Shown here: piece after piece, positions 22,190-39,940 of the stretch
How positions within the stretch are numbered: the first letter of the stretch is position 1
Layout: the number at the start of each line of letters is the position of its first letter
Source of the DNA: Aphelidium insulamus
Lineage: Eukaryota > Aphelidiomycota > Aphelidea > Aphelidiaceae
Direction: 5' to 3'
DNA length: 64,000 bases
Assembly: GCA_036784855.1 (NCBI GenBank)
Contig: JAZDSV010000010.1
Span: 1 to 64,000 of the forward strand
Made by a program: the position numbers and the translations under genes
The notes under the pieces: model-generated
The model's database searches: none
Told to the model about the DNA's origin: nothing
The model's input: only the letters and a program-made list of their open reading frames with translations

Positions 22190-24376
22190 TCAAGTGCGCC
22201 CACCCTTCATCTCTAGCCATCCTTGACGAGGATCACCATTTACGGGCAGTTTTGGCTCAGCAAGCGGTTGATGGTCATCAGGTTCAGCAACAATAGGCGA
22301 TTGCAGAGGATTTGCTGAAGCGTCTACAGTAGCCTTTGACTGGGCATCGTTGCCAACATCCTTTGCCACCGTAGCAACGCTGCCTTCCAGTCTATCCGTT
22401 GTGACACCAACGCCGAGTTCTTTTAACCTGAATGCAGCATTGTAGAGAGCTGCCATGTCATCGCAGTCTCGAGCAACTTGCAGAGCCGTCTTCAGCTTTT
22501 CAATTTCGTCGGCATCCGTGTTATCGCCAGTTGCCGCCAAAATCCCATTGACTGCATTTTGATGTTCCTTAGTGCTTTCGATCAGAGATACGATTTCGGA
22601 ATTATGGCTCAGCATTTTCGCCGCTTTTGGATCCACATCTTGAATCTGCCGTAGAATTGCATTAACCTCATTGGCATGTTTCACAACGTTGTCATATGGT
22701 GCTGTAAGACACACCGCCAGTTTCGTTTGTAAATCTTCCAATGTGGCAATACGTGGAACAGACTGTGACATTAGCTAGCACGGTAAAACAAAACACTTGC
22801 CGTATAAATCGATTCCAATTTGTTTCGATTGAGTGGACCGTTGCATAATTGATACCCCCGCAGTGACTCTGTTTTGAACATAACAGGCTTGATTTTCACT
22901 GGGTTAAAATGGCGGCGAGACACGCCTACAATAGCAAGCAGTGGATCCAATTCCGGAATTTCCAGCAAAATGTTGTATAGTGCCCCATAACATTCTCCAA
23001 GCCTTTCCATGGCGTTGTGAATTGCAAGCCAATATCCACTGTATACCGCAGACGAAAGTGCGCCCAAGTAGGCCCCATTAGGACCAGCAACATTAATTTC
23101 GGAGCCAGCCAAATTTATAGCATTTACAAAAAAAGTCTTAATACTAGCAGGCGATTCCAAAGCGTGAAATGCAACATCACGCGGAAGCATATTAAGGATT
23201 CGTGCCGCATCCCTCACGTTTTGCAATCGCAATTCATTACGCAAGCCAGTAATTTCCGCGATCGAGCCATATTTAGGACTCATCTGCGGTGCATCAATGA
23301 TGGCCAGCTGGATGAGGGGCGCGAGTTCCGGCGACCACATCAGCTGGCCATATGAGATGCCAAGGCGAGCTCTGCGAGAATAAGAGACAAGCAACATTCG
23401 AATTCCTGCAAAGTCCAATGACTTAAACGGGCCGTAGAATGTGCAAGTCATTCCCTGTCGGTGTGGAAACGCCGCGTCCAGCATAGTGAACCAGTCAATG
23501 CTGGACAAAACATCCAACGCATCTTTTCTTGACACAAGTGCCAGCAGACGCACCGTATTCATGGCGCCCTCATAGCTACTCGTGCCGTATTGCACAGCAA
23601 ATGCCATCTTCCATGCCGTTATTTTCACATTTCGCATCAAAAAAGACATGCCGGAAAATTGCGCAGCAAACTGCGTGTCCACCCCGGCCAATTTGAATAT
23701 CGGTGCCAATTTGGCGTTGGAAACCATGGCCGTGAACGATAGAGGACGCTCGAGCCGCAGACGAAGCATTTCACCAAGCACCTTGGACGTGTAACCGTCT
23801 GAAAGAGCCTTTGAAATATAGTCTATATCCTGCGACGTGTAGTCGCCCAACTCCTGATCAGCCAGGCGCCAAGAATAAGTCTGTTTAGTTGAAAGGTACT
23901 TTGGTGGATCATATAGCGCGCCTCTTCTGGATTTTGTGCGATGATGGCGTTAAGTGCTCCAACGCTTCCCCTATGCGATCGCGGTTTACGGTATCAAGGA
24001 ACCGCGTGCGTAGCGGCGGCATCTTTATTTCGAAAGCGAGGTTGGCTGCTTCAAAGACCGGCTTCAGCTCGGCCTCCACAAAGTCCGAACGGAAATAGCG
24101 CATGATATCTCTATCGGTGAGAATACCGCGCAACTTTGCAAGGTCGTTCTCCGCGGCCAAAGTGTACATGACGTCGGCGGCTTTGTCAAATTCACCCGAT
24201 TGCACGTATGAAAGAACGACACTGCGCCGAATGCCATCGTCAAGGCTGACCCCCGCATCACCGGGAGCCTCACCCACCGGCATTGGGCGAGCCGCAGTTA
24301 AACTAGCAGCAAGCAGAAGCAGCACAAGCAGCGGCATCGCAGCTGGAGTCGAAATAGTCGCGCGATTAATTTGCAA
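22190..24376 (-). CDS. Unknown secreted family, member 2
   Basis: The signal peptide starts MQINRATISTPAAM, close to that of member 3 (MQINRAIMPAPAV). The N-terminal frame runs 24376-23909. Alignment with the paralogues requires frame changes at about 23950-23957 and 23866-23872; the main frame then continues 23850-22771. It carries LRLRLERPLSFTAMVSNAKL, LAGVDTQFAAQF, QLAIIDAPQM and LNMLPRDVAFHALESP. A short GC-AG intron (22800-22763, 38 nt) would join phase-0 to the DLQ module (LEDLQTKLAVCL), which ends near NGDPRQGWLEMKGG at 22190. The same ending occurs in member 3. The transcription unit lies between member 1 and polymerase theta, all on the minus strand. Function unknown. The breaks could be decay or sequence error. 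Confidence 0.65.
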
Positions 24377-24764
24377 CGTTTTCGCTTCGATGCACTTGAT
24401 TGGCTGGCCATACTGAAGGGCTTTACCCTTGCTGCTTTAGTTAATCTCACTCACAACTTAACATTTGTTCCGAATGAACCGCACGCCACAATTTCAATTT
24501 CTGTAATTGATAAACCTTATTGGACCAGACCTTATTTATCAAGTGGTTATAAATGATGAATCTGGGACGGTCAAAACAATGATCGTGTAACAATGGGGTG
24601 ACTAATTTCTATCTGGCGCAGAAAGGCAAATAGCGCTCTGAAGCGGCGCAGAATATAAAAGAGCTTCATGTATGCTTGAACGGAATCTTCTTCAATAGTT
24701 CTACCACCAACAACACAACATGATAACCATAAATATGTATGTGTGAAAACTGATTCTAGACACT
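24377..24764. other. Intergenic, secreted-family promoter side
   Basis: About 390 AT-rich bases between the start of family member 2 and the end of the polymerase theta gene, both minus. No gene seen. Confidence 0.4.
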
Positions 24765-30404
<5,640 letters not shown>

Positions 30405-31002
30405 GTCTTCAAGGTGAAGGCGGAAGACTGCGTGAACGGAGCGCTGTGACTGTCTATATAGTAGCAGTGTATTGCAAGGAGCTGTGTCTATGGCTGCTTA
30501 ATGTGTGCAGGCTGTGGTGACAATGCAGATGTATGTATAGCGTACAGACACCCAATTGAATAGATGCATCCCTGTTGTGTATTAGAGTGGCCTGAGGTCA
30601 TGACGACCCAATTTAAGACATATGGACCCAGATAGAGTAACAAGTAGGTATGGGAGCTTGAAACGGGATCACGTTTCAATGATTTTACCTTGTACAGGCA
30701 ACCCATAAGGAGCGATACTACATTGTACTATACTATATTACAGCCTCTAGTTTAGTTTGTACAGGCAACCCATAAGGAGCGATACTACATTGTACTATAC
30801 TATATTACAGCCTCTAGTTTAGTTTGTACAGGCAACCCATAAGGAGCGATACTACATTGTACTATACTATATTACAGCCTCTAGTTTAGTCTAGCGATAC
30901 TACTCTATTGCATTCCATGCCAGTATCTATTCCATCAGTTACGTCTGTCCAGCAGCTGGCAACCATCTGCCGAATATTCTCCGATGGCAAATGGCCGATT
31001 GT
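30405..31002. other. POLQ upstream spacer with 67-bp tandem repeats
   Basis: It contains the presumed POLQ promoter next to 30404 and three tandem copies of a 67-bp unit at 30691-30891. No protein gene is supported. Confidence 0.5.
30691..30891. repeat. 67-bp tandem repeat, three copies
   Basis: Copies start with TGTACAGGCAACCCATAAGG at 30691, 30758 and 30825 and are nearly identical. The third is followed by a fragment (GCGATACTAC) of a further copy. Confidence 0.92.
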
Positions 31003-34000
31003 TCAGGTCAAACAAGGTTCGTGGATAACGCTATATACAGGTGTCACATATATAGGCTGGTTATTATCATATTGTGGACTAACCTCGGCTATTGTTCCAT
31101 ATAATTGGTGCTTTGTCTGCTCTGTGGTGTTGCAATGATGTGTGCTGTAGACAAATGCACCACCATTGCGTGAACGGACCAGTGGTGCACGCGGTGGCTT
31201 GGAGTGAAGCACTTGTGCCATCACAACGTGGACACTGACTTTTTTCCTTTCGTGTTTTGCTGGTTTGACTGCCTGTTCTTGTAGGTTTTGCTTCTTGTGG
31301 TTGTTGTGATCCTTATTGATCATCGCTACAGGCTTCTCGGCTGTTTGTGATGTCGTGTCCAGTTCAGTAAATGGAGCCGGAATTCGATATAAACTCTGGG
31401 TTGATCTAACACCTAGCGATATCTTGGATTTGGGAATAATTGACGTCGTATCACTCTCGACAATCGGTTTGAATTCAGATAGCCCCCGAGATGCCGAAAT
31501 GTCGAGTTCCTTGATGAGTGCAGCAATTGCCTGGCCGTCAACTTGATCAACAGAGCTGAAACTGCCTGTCATCGTAGCAGCAGCCTTTAAAGCCGATAGC
31601 AGTTTCACGGTTCTTCGGTTCTCAGCCGCTGATCCAATGTGTGACAAGAGCAGCGAGTCGACTGTGTTTGGCAGCGCTACATGCAGTAATGTCGCAGAGA
31701 CCATGTCCCATACACGTTCATCGCCTCGTGTTCCCAAGTCGCCTTGGCTGAGCCATGTGACGTGCGTCGCCTCCTCATGCTTGACTGAATCTGCAAGCTG
31801 CTGGAGTATAGCGCGATTGCGAGTCTCGATACAAATGTAATGGTGCTGCGTGTCGAACAGATGCCATCCGGTAATGAGATCCTGGCGATATGAACAAATG
31901 TTAGCTATCAAATGTACAAACCTTGTTTTTAACGCGATCTGTGGCGGATAAGCAGACTTTGTCCAGCACCACGGCACTGCATTCTAGAGCAGCGGCATTT
32001 CTTGCATATATCTCTTCCATCAGACGCGTGACATCACTGGAGTATGGTTAGCTACAAATTTTGAAGTGTCTCGCTGGATAATAAACCTTGAGGGAACGGC
32101 CAAGATAAGTCGAGCGAATGGAGTTATGGATGCGTCATCGTCGATGGAAACACCGCGACCCAATTCAGAAGACTCGTCGGTATCCTGCATGTCTGGTCGT
32201 GTGGCAGACAGGAATTCTCGTGATATGCGGGCAAGGGTGTCATTGTGCAGCCACAGATTCGCGGTACTCGGCACTGATGCATCTGGCATAACCCGGGCCT
32301 TCATCTCGATCCTAGGCTCAGACCGCGCAACAAGTGGATCTGCATTGAATGAAGGTCTACAAACAGAAACACTGAGCAAACCTATGCTGAACTGCCCGCA
32401 TGCCACGAGCTGCGGCTCTGAATGGACATGAGGGTACTTATTTTCGCAATGAGCACAACTTACTTTGAATTCCGGCGACGCCAAGACTGTACGCGGATAT
32501 CTATACAGAGTCATCAACTACACACCAATAAGTCACAGCACCTGCCTTGACCGACACTTTGGGCTCCTTGAGCGTCATAGCGCCGTCCAATCCCAGAAGA
32601 ACAACGTACTTGGCGTTGAACTTGAGCTTGCTGGCAACCGGCAGTATATCCGTGACCAACTCTTCGCCGCCCACTCCGCGGAAACTGAGAGAACTTGATA
32701 TTATTTCATCATCATCCCGCTGACTGCATATGCCTACATGTATGTTCCGGCGGGAAACGGAGGCAGATTGCTCGCGGAGGAAACAGTGACCATCATGGGC
32801 ATGAATCTGAGTCTTTTAGACCTTGGTTGATGTCTACAAACATAAACATACTTGGAAATCATTGCAGACGAGAGAAGAAGTCGATCCACAGCCATTTTAG
32901 CCACGAATACCACGTTGCTGCTCTCTGCCAAGCTGTCGTTTCCAGCCACAGTCATACTATAACACTATTTAGCTAATCACTGATAATATCACGATCCGAA
33001 CCTGGCGGAGACCGACAGCTGGTCCCAGAACAACAACCGACCATTCAGGGACAATTTACCTACTAGCACGGCATCTTTGTACCGACCAGGTGGTTGGGAA
33101 CTGGAAACCGTATCGGTGCGTGGCTTCACTGGTGGAGGAGTAGGCGGCGATGTAGCTGGTGCTGTAGTGGTAGAATTGGACGGCAAAGTGGGATCAGCCA
33201 CCTCGGACGAGTTTATCGCGGCAGCGTTATCGTTATCACCGCCAATTTCTGAAATAGCCACAGAGGTATCAGTTGCGATAACTGGAGGACTGGGGTCCTT
33301 TGTCGTCGCAGTCAAAGAGGACGGAAACGACACATCGAGCGTGACCGAGGTAGCAGTGTTGCCTTGCCCGGCAGCCAGCGACGCCATAAATTCCAAAATG
33401 TGCCTCTCGGGCGCGTCAAAGTGATGCGGCAGCGGCGGAGTCTTGGGGTTGAGCAGCTGCAGACCGCCACTGTCCTCGGCCGCACTACGACTCTTTGGCC
33501 GCGCCACGGCCGGCTGTAACAGTGCCGCGTAGTCAATGTCTGTCGAATCGGCGGCTGCAGCTGTCGCCATCATTGTGCTTGGATCGCCCGAGAATGGTGA
33601 GCGCGACATGCGCGAGTGTCCTGTGCCGGGTCGACGGCCGGCGGATGTGGTGTCGGTTATGTATTGCGGTGCGCCGCCTCCGCCCACCGACATTCCCAGC
33701 GACTTGGACGGGGACATGCCGCCTGATGTAATCGATGGCTTGGGCAGACGCCATAGCATAAACGTGACGGGCGTGCTATGCAGATACCGAACCAGTCCCT
33801 AGTACATTTCATAAGTTTGATAACCCGCGCATGGTATATAGTGACACACCTCTGACACGGGCGCGTCAAAGCTAAATCGCCACTTGTTGGAAGCCTTTGA
33901 TAGCCATCCATACTGTTCGTTACAACATAAGCATTATCTATACGAGCATATAATTCTATACTGCACGTACTCTGTTTGGATCGTCTGTGGGGTTCCATGA

Positions 34001-34152
34001 ACAGGTGACCAACAGCTTCTCTGACGCCTTTAAAGAGTATTCCGCTTCTACTGCCGGTTAACTGGTATGAGAGAATATCCTGTTAGCGTGCCTGGGTTAA
34101 TGACGGCCTCAAAGGTGAGCCGCACACTGCTCTGGCTGCCAGCAGTGTCCAT
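31003..34152 (-). CDS. Large multi-exon gene of unknown function with C2-like start
   Basis: The likely start is ATG 34152 (MDTAGSQSSVRLTFEAVI). Exons reconstructed from splice signals give a beta-rich N-terminal segment (KLLVTCSWNPTDD, WRFSFDAPVSE, LVRYLHSTPVTFMLWRLP), resembling C2-type sandwiches. A low-complexity Ser/Thr/Pro stretch follows (33759-32989), then LVGKLSLNGRLLFWDQLSV. Later exons have LWLHNDTLARISREFL and LITGWHLFDTQHHYICIET, and a basic end. The exact exon borders in 32000-33000 and the 3' end (a frame closes at 31003) are uncertain. I do not recognise the family. The HLFDTQHHYICIE block recalls some cilia-associated proteins, which is a guess only. It is divergent from the RRM gene, 267 bases apart. 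Confidence 0.45.
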
Positions 34153-34418
34153 GTCACTATGCTATGGCACTGATTAACTGTAACGAAACCGAAAACGTTG
34201 CCATGCTACATTCATAGGGCTATATATGTAGATAGAACACCATGGAGATGCATTTATACCGGCTTTTGTACATGCGCAAAATTCTTTGATATGAAAGGAG
34301 CTGAACGCTTAACAATGGCAACATATACTCAGTGGTATTGAATTGAATTACGGCAGCTTTAATTCAATTAACAACCAGGGTCAGGGTTAAGCAGACACGC
34401 AGACACACGCGTAATATA
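34153..34418. promoter_or_regulatory. Divergent promoter between unknown gene and RRM gene
   Basis: 266 bases separate the two start codons. An inverted ATTGAATTAA-type repeat lies at about 34339-34371 (TTGAATTGAATTA and TTTAATTCAATTAA). No other site is proposed. Confidence 0.35.
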
Positions 34419-35936
34419 ATGACGGCGGAGAATACAGCAACGGCCGCCGCCGACATGACAGCTTCGGCAAAGCACGCCGCGGTGGACGATTCCGTCGCGT
34501 CCGACAACGTGTCCATCAATGCCGATGAGTCTTCCGCCGCGGCACAGCATGACGCGTCATCAACCGTCGCCGCTGCTGCCACCGCGCCAAAGGACGAAAT
34601 CACGGACCTGTACGACATCTCTGCCGTGGAGAATGGTGCAGTGATGGTGGAGTCCAGTGGTGGTGCCAGTGGTGATGCGGCAAACGGTACCGCGTCGTCA
34701 CACCGCGATGAGTCGTGGACGCTTGTGGATCCGACGCGCTCCCCAGGTCATGGAGGTATCTAGGCGTCATCTCTCTCTCACTCTCTGGAAACTAATTAAT
34801 GTAGGAACGGAAGAACGCCGCCATCGCAGCCGCTCAAGGTCGCCGAGACGTGCTGATGGCGGTGACGAGAGGCCAGCAGTGAGCGCAGACGTCAAGGCCA
34901 AGATGGCGCTGCGCGTATTCGTGGGCAACATTCCATATGAGGCGCGTCGCGAGGATCTGCGCGACTTTATGCTGGAAGGTGGGTGGTGCGCAGTCTTCAA
35001 CAAATCAATGACAAATCAATTCTGATGATGATGGCGTGCAGTGGGTGAAGTCGCACAGGCGGAGGTGCTGATGGAGCCGAATGGCCGATCGAAGGGCTGC
35101 GGCGTGGTGGAGTTCACCACCGCGGAGGACGCAAAGCGCGCCATCGCCACCATGAATGAGAAGCAGTTCATGGGGCGGCCGGTGTTTGTGCGTGAAGACC
35201 GCGAGGACCCGCGCAGCAGTCGGCCGCCGCCAGTATCCGCTACGGCACCGCCCGGCGCTCAACTGTTTATCGGCAATGTACGCCAGTATACACACTTATA
35301 TTTATTGAATCTTTGTGATATTGTAAATCTACTTCATTTACATCCATCAGCTTCCGTATTCGACAGACTGGCGCGACTTGAAGGACATGTTTCGGCAGGC
35401 AGGCCCAGTCATCCGAGCCGATGTGTTGGAGACCGCTGATAAGCGCTCGCGTGGTTGTGGCATTGTTATATTTGAGTCTCCCAGCGATGCGCGCTATGCC
35501 ATTCGTACGTTTATATTGTATTTTTAATTGTTGAGTTAATTGTACCAGGCCGCTTCGATGGAATAGTGTTTGGAGGGCGCCGCATGGAAGTGCGAGAGGT
35601 TCGTTGGGGGTTGCACACTGTTATCATGAATGACTAATGTAGGACCGCTTTGTGGGTGGAGGAGCACCGCCACGAGGAGGATCCGCGCGCTACGACGACC
35701 CATACTATGACGATGACAGACGCCGTCGTCGGTCGTCGCGATCGGTGTCACGGCGGCGCTCATACTCGCCATCGCCGGTGAGGAGGCGCCACCGGGATGA
35801 GTACGCGGACGATTATTATCCGCGTGACGATCATTATTACCGCGACGACTACTATCAACGGGACGACTACTACCAACGGGACGACTATCGAGACGACTAT
35901 TACCGCGGCGATGATTATCGTCGCCATCGCCGTTGA
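34419..35936 (+). CDS. SR-type RNA-binding protein with two RRMs, Gbp2/Hrb1-like
   Basis: Six exons (34419-34755, 34805-34978, 35042-35277, 35351-35504, 35549-35598, 35643-35936) join to 414 residues. The acidic Ala-rich head is followed by an SR patch (RHRSRSRSPRR). RRM1 has RNP2 VFVGNIPY and an RNP1 region SKGCGVVEF. RRM2 has LFIGN-LPYS across a splice and RNP1 RGCGIVIF. The tail is Arg/Ser rich, then Asp-Tyr-Arg rich (RDDYYQRDDYYQRDDY). This order matches fungal mRNA-export/quality-control factors such as Gbp2 and Hrb1, and hnRNP M-like proteins in animals. It probably binds nuclear mRNA during splicing or export. Introns are 44-73 nt with good signals. Confidence 0.85.
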
Positions 35937-36348
35937 CCAACAAAGAGAGAGAAGTCGGCGGTGCACCAAATACACCGGAAAGAAATATATATACAACTTC
36001 GCATAGTCAGCATGTATCGTCGATATATTTCATGCCATGCTGACGATAAGAGCGGTGCTATAATCAGTCCTGAGCGTCCATAACCGAATGGTTGACCAAA
36101 TAAATGTGGTAAGCCGACCGCTGAGAATGCGCACAATGACGAGTAAACCCTGATATTGCACGCATCAAATATACCTGTAAAGGCCATTGGTACGGTAAGT
36201 CTTTCAGGGACTGTCGAATTACAAATACATCTCAGCAAGGAATCATCATTGTCAGCTATAAATATCAAGAGAGAAGCATTGCAAGTGGTTTAGTGATTTT
36301 GACCTTGTGATAAGAATTCCTGTGGTAGCGCAAGTAGCTGTAGCTATA
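35937..36348. other. Convergent intergenic spacer
   Basis: Spacer between the 3' ends of the RRM gene and ankyrin gene A1. No coding or RNA signal seen. Confidence 0.4.
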
Positions 36349-37467
36349 CTAGTCAACTTCAAAGGTCGGCTGATTAAGCAGCAAGCTGTGGGTACGGAAA
36401 TAACGATTGTCGCTGTTCCATTGCCCTTGTCCGTTGCCTAGATTATCCACTGCAATATCGCACGGCGTTTTACCATCACTGTTGGGGATGTCCGTCGACG
36501 CGCCACAATCAATCAGTTTCTGCACTGCCTGATAACATCCACCGGCTGCCGCGCGGTGCAGCAGTGTTTGCTTTGCCTCGTCCAATTTGTTCAAATCGTC
36601 GGGGTTATCACAACTGCTATTGGCAGCATCGAGAATGGCAGGGCAATTCATCGTTTTGGACAGGTTATTGATGGCTTTCCGTTCTTCAGCGTCAATTTGC
36701 TCCGAGCCAGAGTGAAGCAGGCATAGCTCACGCGCCCAGCCGCGTTTGCCATATTTTGGTAAAGTCACTGCGCCGCGATTGCAGAGCACGGCAATGACAT
36801 TGGTGTCGTGGATCTCAAATGCCAGCTGGAGCATATCAGTACTTGTCGGTGTATGATAGCCATTATATCTCGATAGCGTGGGGTACCAAACACTATCGGA
36901 GCGAGCGATCAACAGAGCGGCAATGGCGGCGTGAGAGTAGATAATTGCCAGTTGAAGGGCCGTGCCACTAAACAGGAGTGTAACTGGCAACGTGACATCG
37001 GCGCCGGCTTCAATTAACGCAAGCGCTGTGTGAAAGTGGCCCTCTCGCGCCGCCATGTGAAGCGGCGTTGGAATCACGTCATGACTTTGTATGATACTAT
37101 TTGGGTGGCATCGAATATCCACCACGGCGCCCATATTCACCAAAATGGCGATTGTGCTGGCGCAGCCGCCACGCGCCGCCATATGCAGCACGCTATGGTG
37201 CAGATTGCACTTATTCAAATCTTCTTCATTGATAGCTGCAATAGCATTGTCGTCACACTTGAATGCCTTTACTTGAATAGCACTGAATTTTTCAATGGAA
37301 TGGTGATAATCCGGCCAAATGCCGACCTGTCTTTGCCACATGGCGCGATTGCTCTTCTTTTTTAACCGGAACAACATTTCCTTAACGCTGGCTTCTTTGC
37401 TTGCAAAAGACGAGGCATTGCCTCCGCTGGTCAGCGCCACGAGGATCAGGATGGCCGCGAAGTGCAT
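36349..37467 (-). CDS. Secreted ankyrin-repeat protein A1
   Basis: Single intact frame of 372 residues. The signal peptide is MHFAAILILVALTSGGNA. A family-specific block follows (RAMWQRQVGIWPDYHHSIEK), then ankyrin repeats: SVLHMAARGGCASTIAILV, TPLHMAAREGHFHTALALIE, TALQLAIIYSHAAIAALLI, and a last one, TLLHRAAAGGCYQAVQKLID, with DGKTPCDIAV. The repeats mediate protein binding, but no catalytic domain is present. It heads a run of four related minus-strand copies (A1 to A4). Secreted ankyrin proteins are rare outside intracellular contexts, so the signal peptide is the key feature. Function unknown. Confidence 0.8.
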   Translation of the reverse strand: MHFAAILILVALTSGGNASSFASKEASVKEMLFRLKKKSNRAMWQRQVGIWPDYHHSIEKFSAIQVKAFKCDDNAIAAINEEDLNKCNLHHSVLHMAARGGCASTIAILVNMGAVVDIRCHPNSIIQSHDVIPTPLHMAAREGHFHTALALIEAGADVTLPVTLLFSGTALQLAIIYSHAAIAALLIARSDSVWYPTLSRYNGYHTPTSTDMLQLAFEIHDTNVIAVLCNRGAVTLPKYGKRGWARELCLLHSGSEQIDAEERKAINNLSKTMNCPAILDAANSSCDNPDDLNKLDEAKQTLLHRAAAGGCYQAVQKLIDCGASTDIPNSDGKTPCDIAVDNLGNGQGQWNSDNRYFRTHSLLLNQPTFEVD

Positions 37468-37927
37468 GAGATGCTTTTGCGCGTATTTTCTAGGGTTGCC
37501 AAGGTCGATGATGATGTGCTGATTATTTGTCTACAAGAAATGATGAGCCGCGTGTGGCTGCACTTGACGTACAACGAAAACGGCGCTGTGCAGGAACTGA
37601 TTAGTAATTTCATTGTTAATATGCTGCGTACATACAATACATACACAGCTTCACCGTGCCTTCACAGTGCCAATTGAGCCGCGTTACAAGTGGTGGTAAC
37701 CTAGATTCAACTATTTTTAACGCCCATTTAGTGGTGCGTCTGCCTGCGTCCCGCTTGATATAACACTGCTGAAGTATTGATGTTACAACGACTTCAACGA
37801 AAAAGATCATGACATTGATCTAGTGAATATTTGTATTGAATATTGAAGTTCGGGCCATGAGCTGAGTGAAATGAAACTAGTCAGACAGTCCATTGCAAGT
37901 AGTTTTACGGCACTCGACTAAGGCGAT
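37468..37927. other. Spacer between ankyrin genes A1 and A2
   Basis: Contains the A1 promoter side. Short ORFs at 37462-37677 and 37616-37810 have no family resemblance and no repeat similarity. No gene called. Confidence 0.4.
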
Positions 37928-38917
37928 TCAGATACCATCCCCAGATGGAGGTGCTTCAAGAGTTTGCGTGCTGCGCGCATAATCGTCATCGTCCCGGGTC
38001 GAGTAGCAACTGACCTGAGCATCCTGTAATTGTGCTTCACAAGCGGCTGCGTTCTCGGCAAAGGTTTCGAAATCCAACTAATCGTGTTAATAATTGAGAA
38101 TCAGCTAGCTATGCAATGAGAAACTGACCTCTTGGTAGGCATTCTCGTCAATGAAGTGCTTAAAATATTGGTCGTCCATCTTTTGGTAGTGACTTCGTTT
38201 GTCGTCACTCAATGCAGCCATAACTTGTGGGCGTCCCAATATCCTTGCTAGTTGAAGTGGTATGAAGTGTGAACCCCCGATCCCTTGAAATTGCTGGTAG
38301 TCATAACCAAAATGCAGATGGAGCATGGCAGCAATGTCTGGAAAATTAAAGATCACTGCGAGTGCCAGCGGCGGCTCTCCGCCCACAATCGCGGTGTAAC
38401 AACGAATGTCGGCGCCACGGTGCACCAAGAGCAGAACTGTTGCCAAACTGCCGGCGCGAATGGCCGCGTGAAGTGGCATGACATGCTTGCGTTGCATATC
38501 TGGCGGTATACTTACATCAATAAGCGCTTCATCCGCGGGTGAACCATCGCCGTTGCACCGTAAGTTGACCGCGGCGCCCCTGCCAATCAATTCCTCCACA
38601 ACACGCACACAGCCACCACGCGCAGCCATGTGCAGCACGCTATGGCTCTTGTAGCACGCGTTCACATCTCGTTTCTCAATCTGCTTGATTGCCTCGTAGT
38701 CGCAGTTGAAGGCTGCTTGTTGAGCGGCATTGAATTCCTCGATAGGCGTGTCGTAATCAGGCCACGCGCTCACCCGTTTTACATAATGTGCGCGATTCTC
38801 GTTCATAAACGGGTGGTCCATATGCGCAACGGTGGCCTTGCGTCTCCTCCCGAAAAACATCGCGTCACATACCGCGATCAGCAGAGCTATGACGATGAGA
38901 ATGGCAGCGCCGTGCAT
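37928..38917 (-). CDS. Secreted ankyrin-repeat protein A2
   Basis: The start is at 38917 because it opens a signal peptide (MHGAAILIVIALLIAVCDA) like that of A1. The frame itself is open back to 39142. Exon 1 is 38917-38129, a 51-nt intron follows, and exon 2 is 38077-37928, for 312 residues. The family block reads RVSAWPDYDTPIEEFNAAQ. Ankyrin units are SVLHMAARGGCVRVVEELI, MPLHAAIRAGSLATVLLLV and PLALAVIFNFPDIAAMLHL. The last exon is acidic and lacks repeats. The C-terminal ankyrin pair of A1 is missing. Intact and presumably expressed. Confidence 0.78.
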
Positions 38918-39310
38918 TGGTTCGTGATGCTTTGCGCGGTTTTGCGCGGTTTTCAGATGAGTTGGCGGCCTTCCCAATTGGCTGCCTTTCTCATCAATCA
39001 CCAAACCGTATGCCGTCAAATGCCGGATACATAGGTTGCGCCTTTGTCTAGCTAGTTGCCAAGCAATGCTATGAGCATAGCACCGGCGCTGCTTCTCCAT
39101 CTTGATAAGACTTGAGGTGAAGGGCGCGTTGCTTGCACTCACTCTGTTTGAAGATCACGAGATTCCCACCAAAGAATCTCAATAACAGAGCACTCAAGGT
39201 CGTCAATCACGTCGGACTGAACCAGAGTTTCTTTTATACTTTATATATATATATATATATTATTGTTTCAGACAGAATGGTATCGGTGATGTAGTGTGTG
39301 TCACAGCCGC

Positions 39311-39735
39311 CTATAAGTTGTCGTCGAGAGTAGCGTGTGAGTGCATTGGAGTCGGCGCTGCCGTATGTGGTTGACCACTCAGTGTCTGCCACGTAGTAGT
39401 CCTCGACCCGCCACCAGCCATGTACAGTCGACAAGCGGCCGCCATCATTCCCGCATGCGAGTAGCCAAGCGTGGCAGCGGCGCCATTGTTGCACAGCACA
39501 GCAATCGTGTCAGCATTGTGCAATTCGAATGCAACTTGCAGCACGTCCAGTTCAAAGTTGCCGCTGTCACGCACCAGAATGCCAATATCGGCACCCTCGA
39601 GCATCAATAGCTCGACTATGGCTGGAGGGTTGAATATCACGGCAAGGTGGATGGGCGCCATGGCACGCGCCGGGAATACTTTGCAGTCACCACTGCGCAC
39701 AGCCAACAGATAATCGCGAGAACCAGTGGGGACAT
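39311..39735 (-). pseudogene. Ankyrin copy A3, internally deleted
   Basis: An ATG at 39735 opens a good signal peptide (MSPLVLAIICWLCAVVTAK). The ankyrin reading (APIHLAVIFNPPAIVELLM, then FELDVLQVAFELHNADTIAVL) lies in another frame, 39706-39311. The family block WQRQVGxWP and the first two repeats of A1 are absent. The copy thus looks like a signal peptide joined out of frame to the third and fourth repeats after a deletion. A start without a signal peptide in the 39706 frame is possible but has no ATG support from homology. Confidence 0.6.
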
Positions 39736-39940
39736 TTGTCTAATGGCTGTACAGAGAAGGAGTTGTATTTAAATACTGTTCAACACTCGCCAATCACACT
39801 GTTCGACCTTGACCTTGCTGCGCCACACTGATTCTCGGGCTGCGAACAGCTAATGTACACGCCAACAACTAAATATTATGTACATTACAACATTAACATG
39901 ACATGAACATGACTACATTTCACCACATTTGCCCCCTTTG

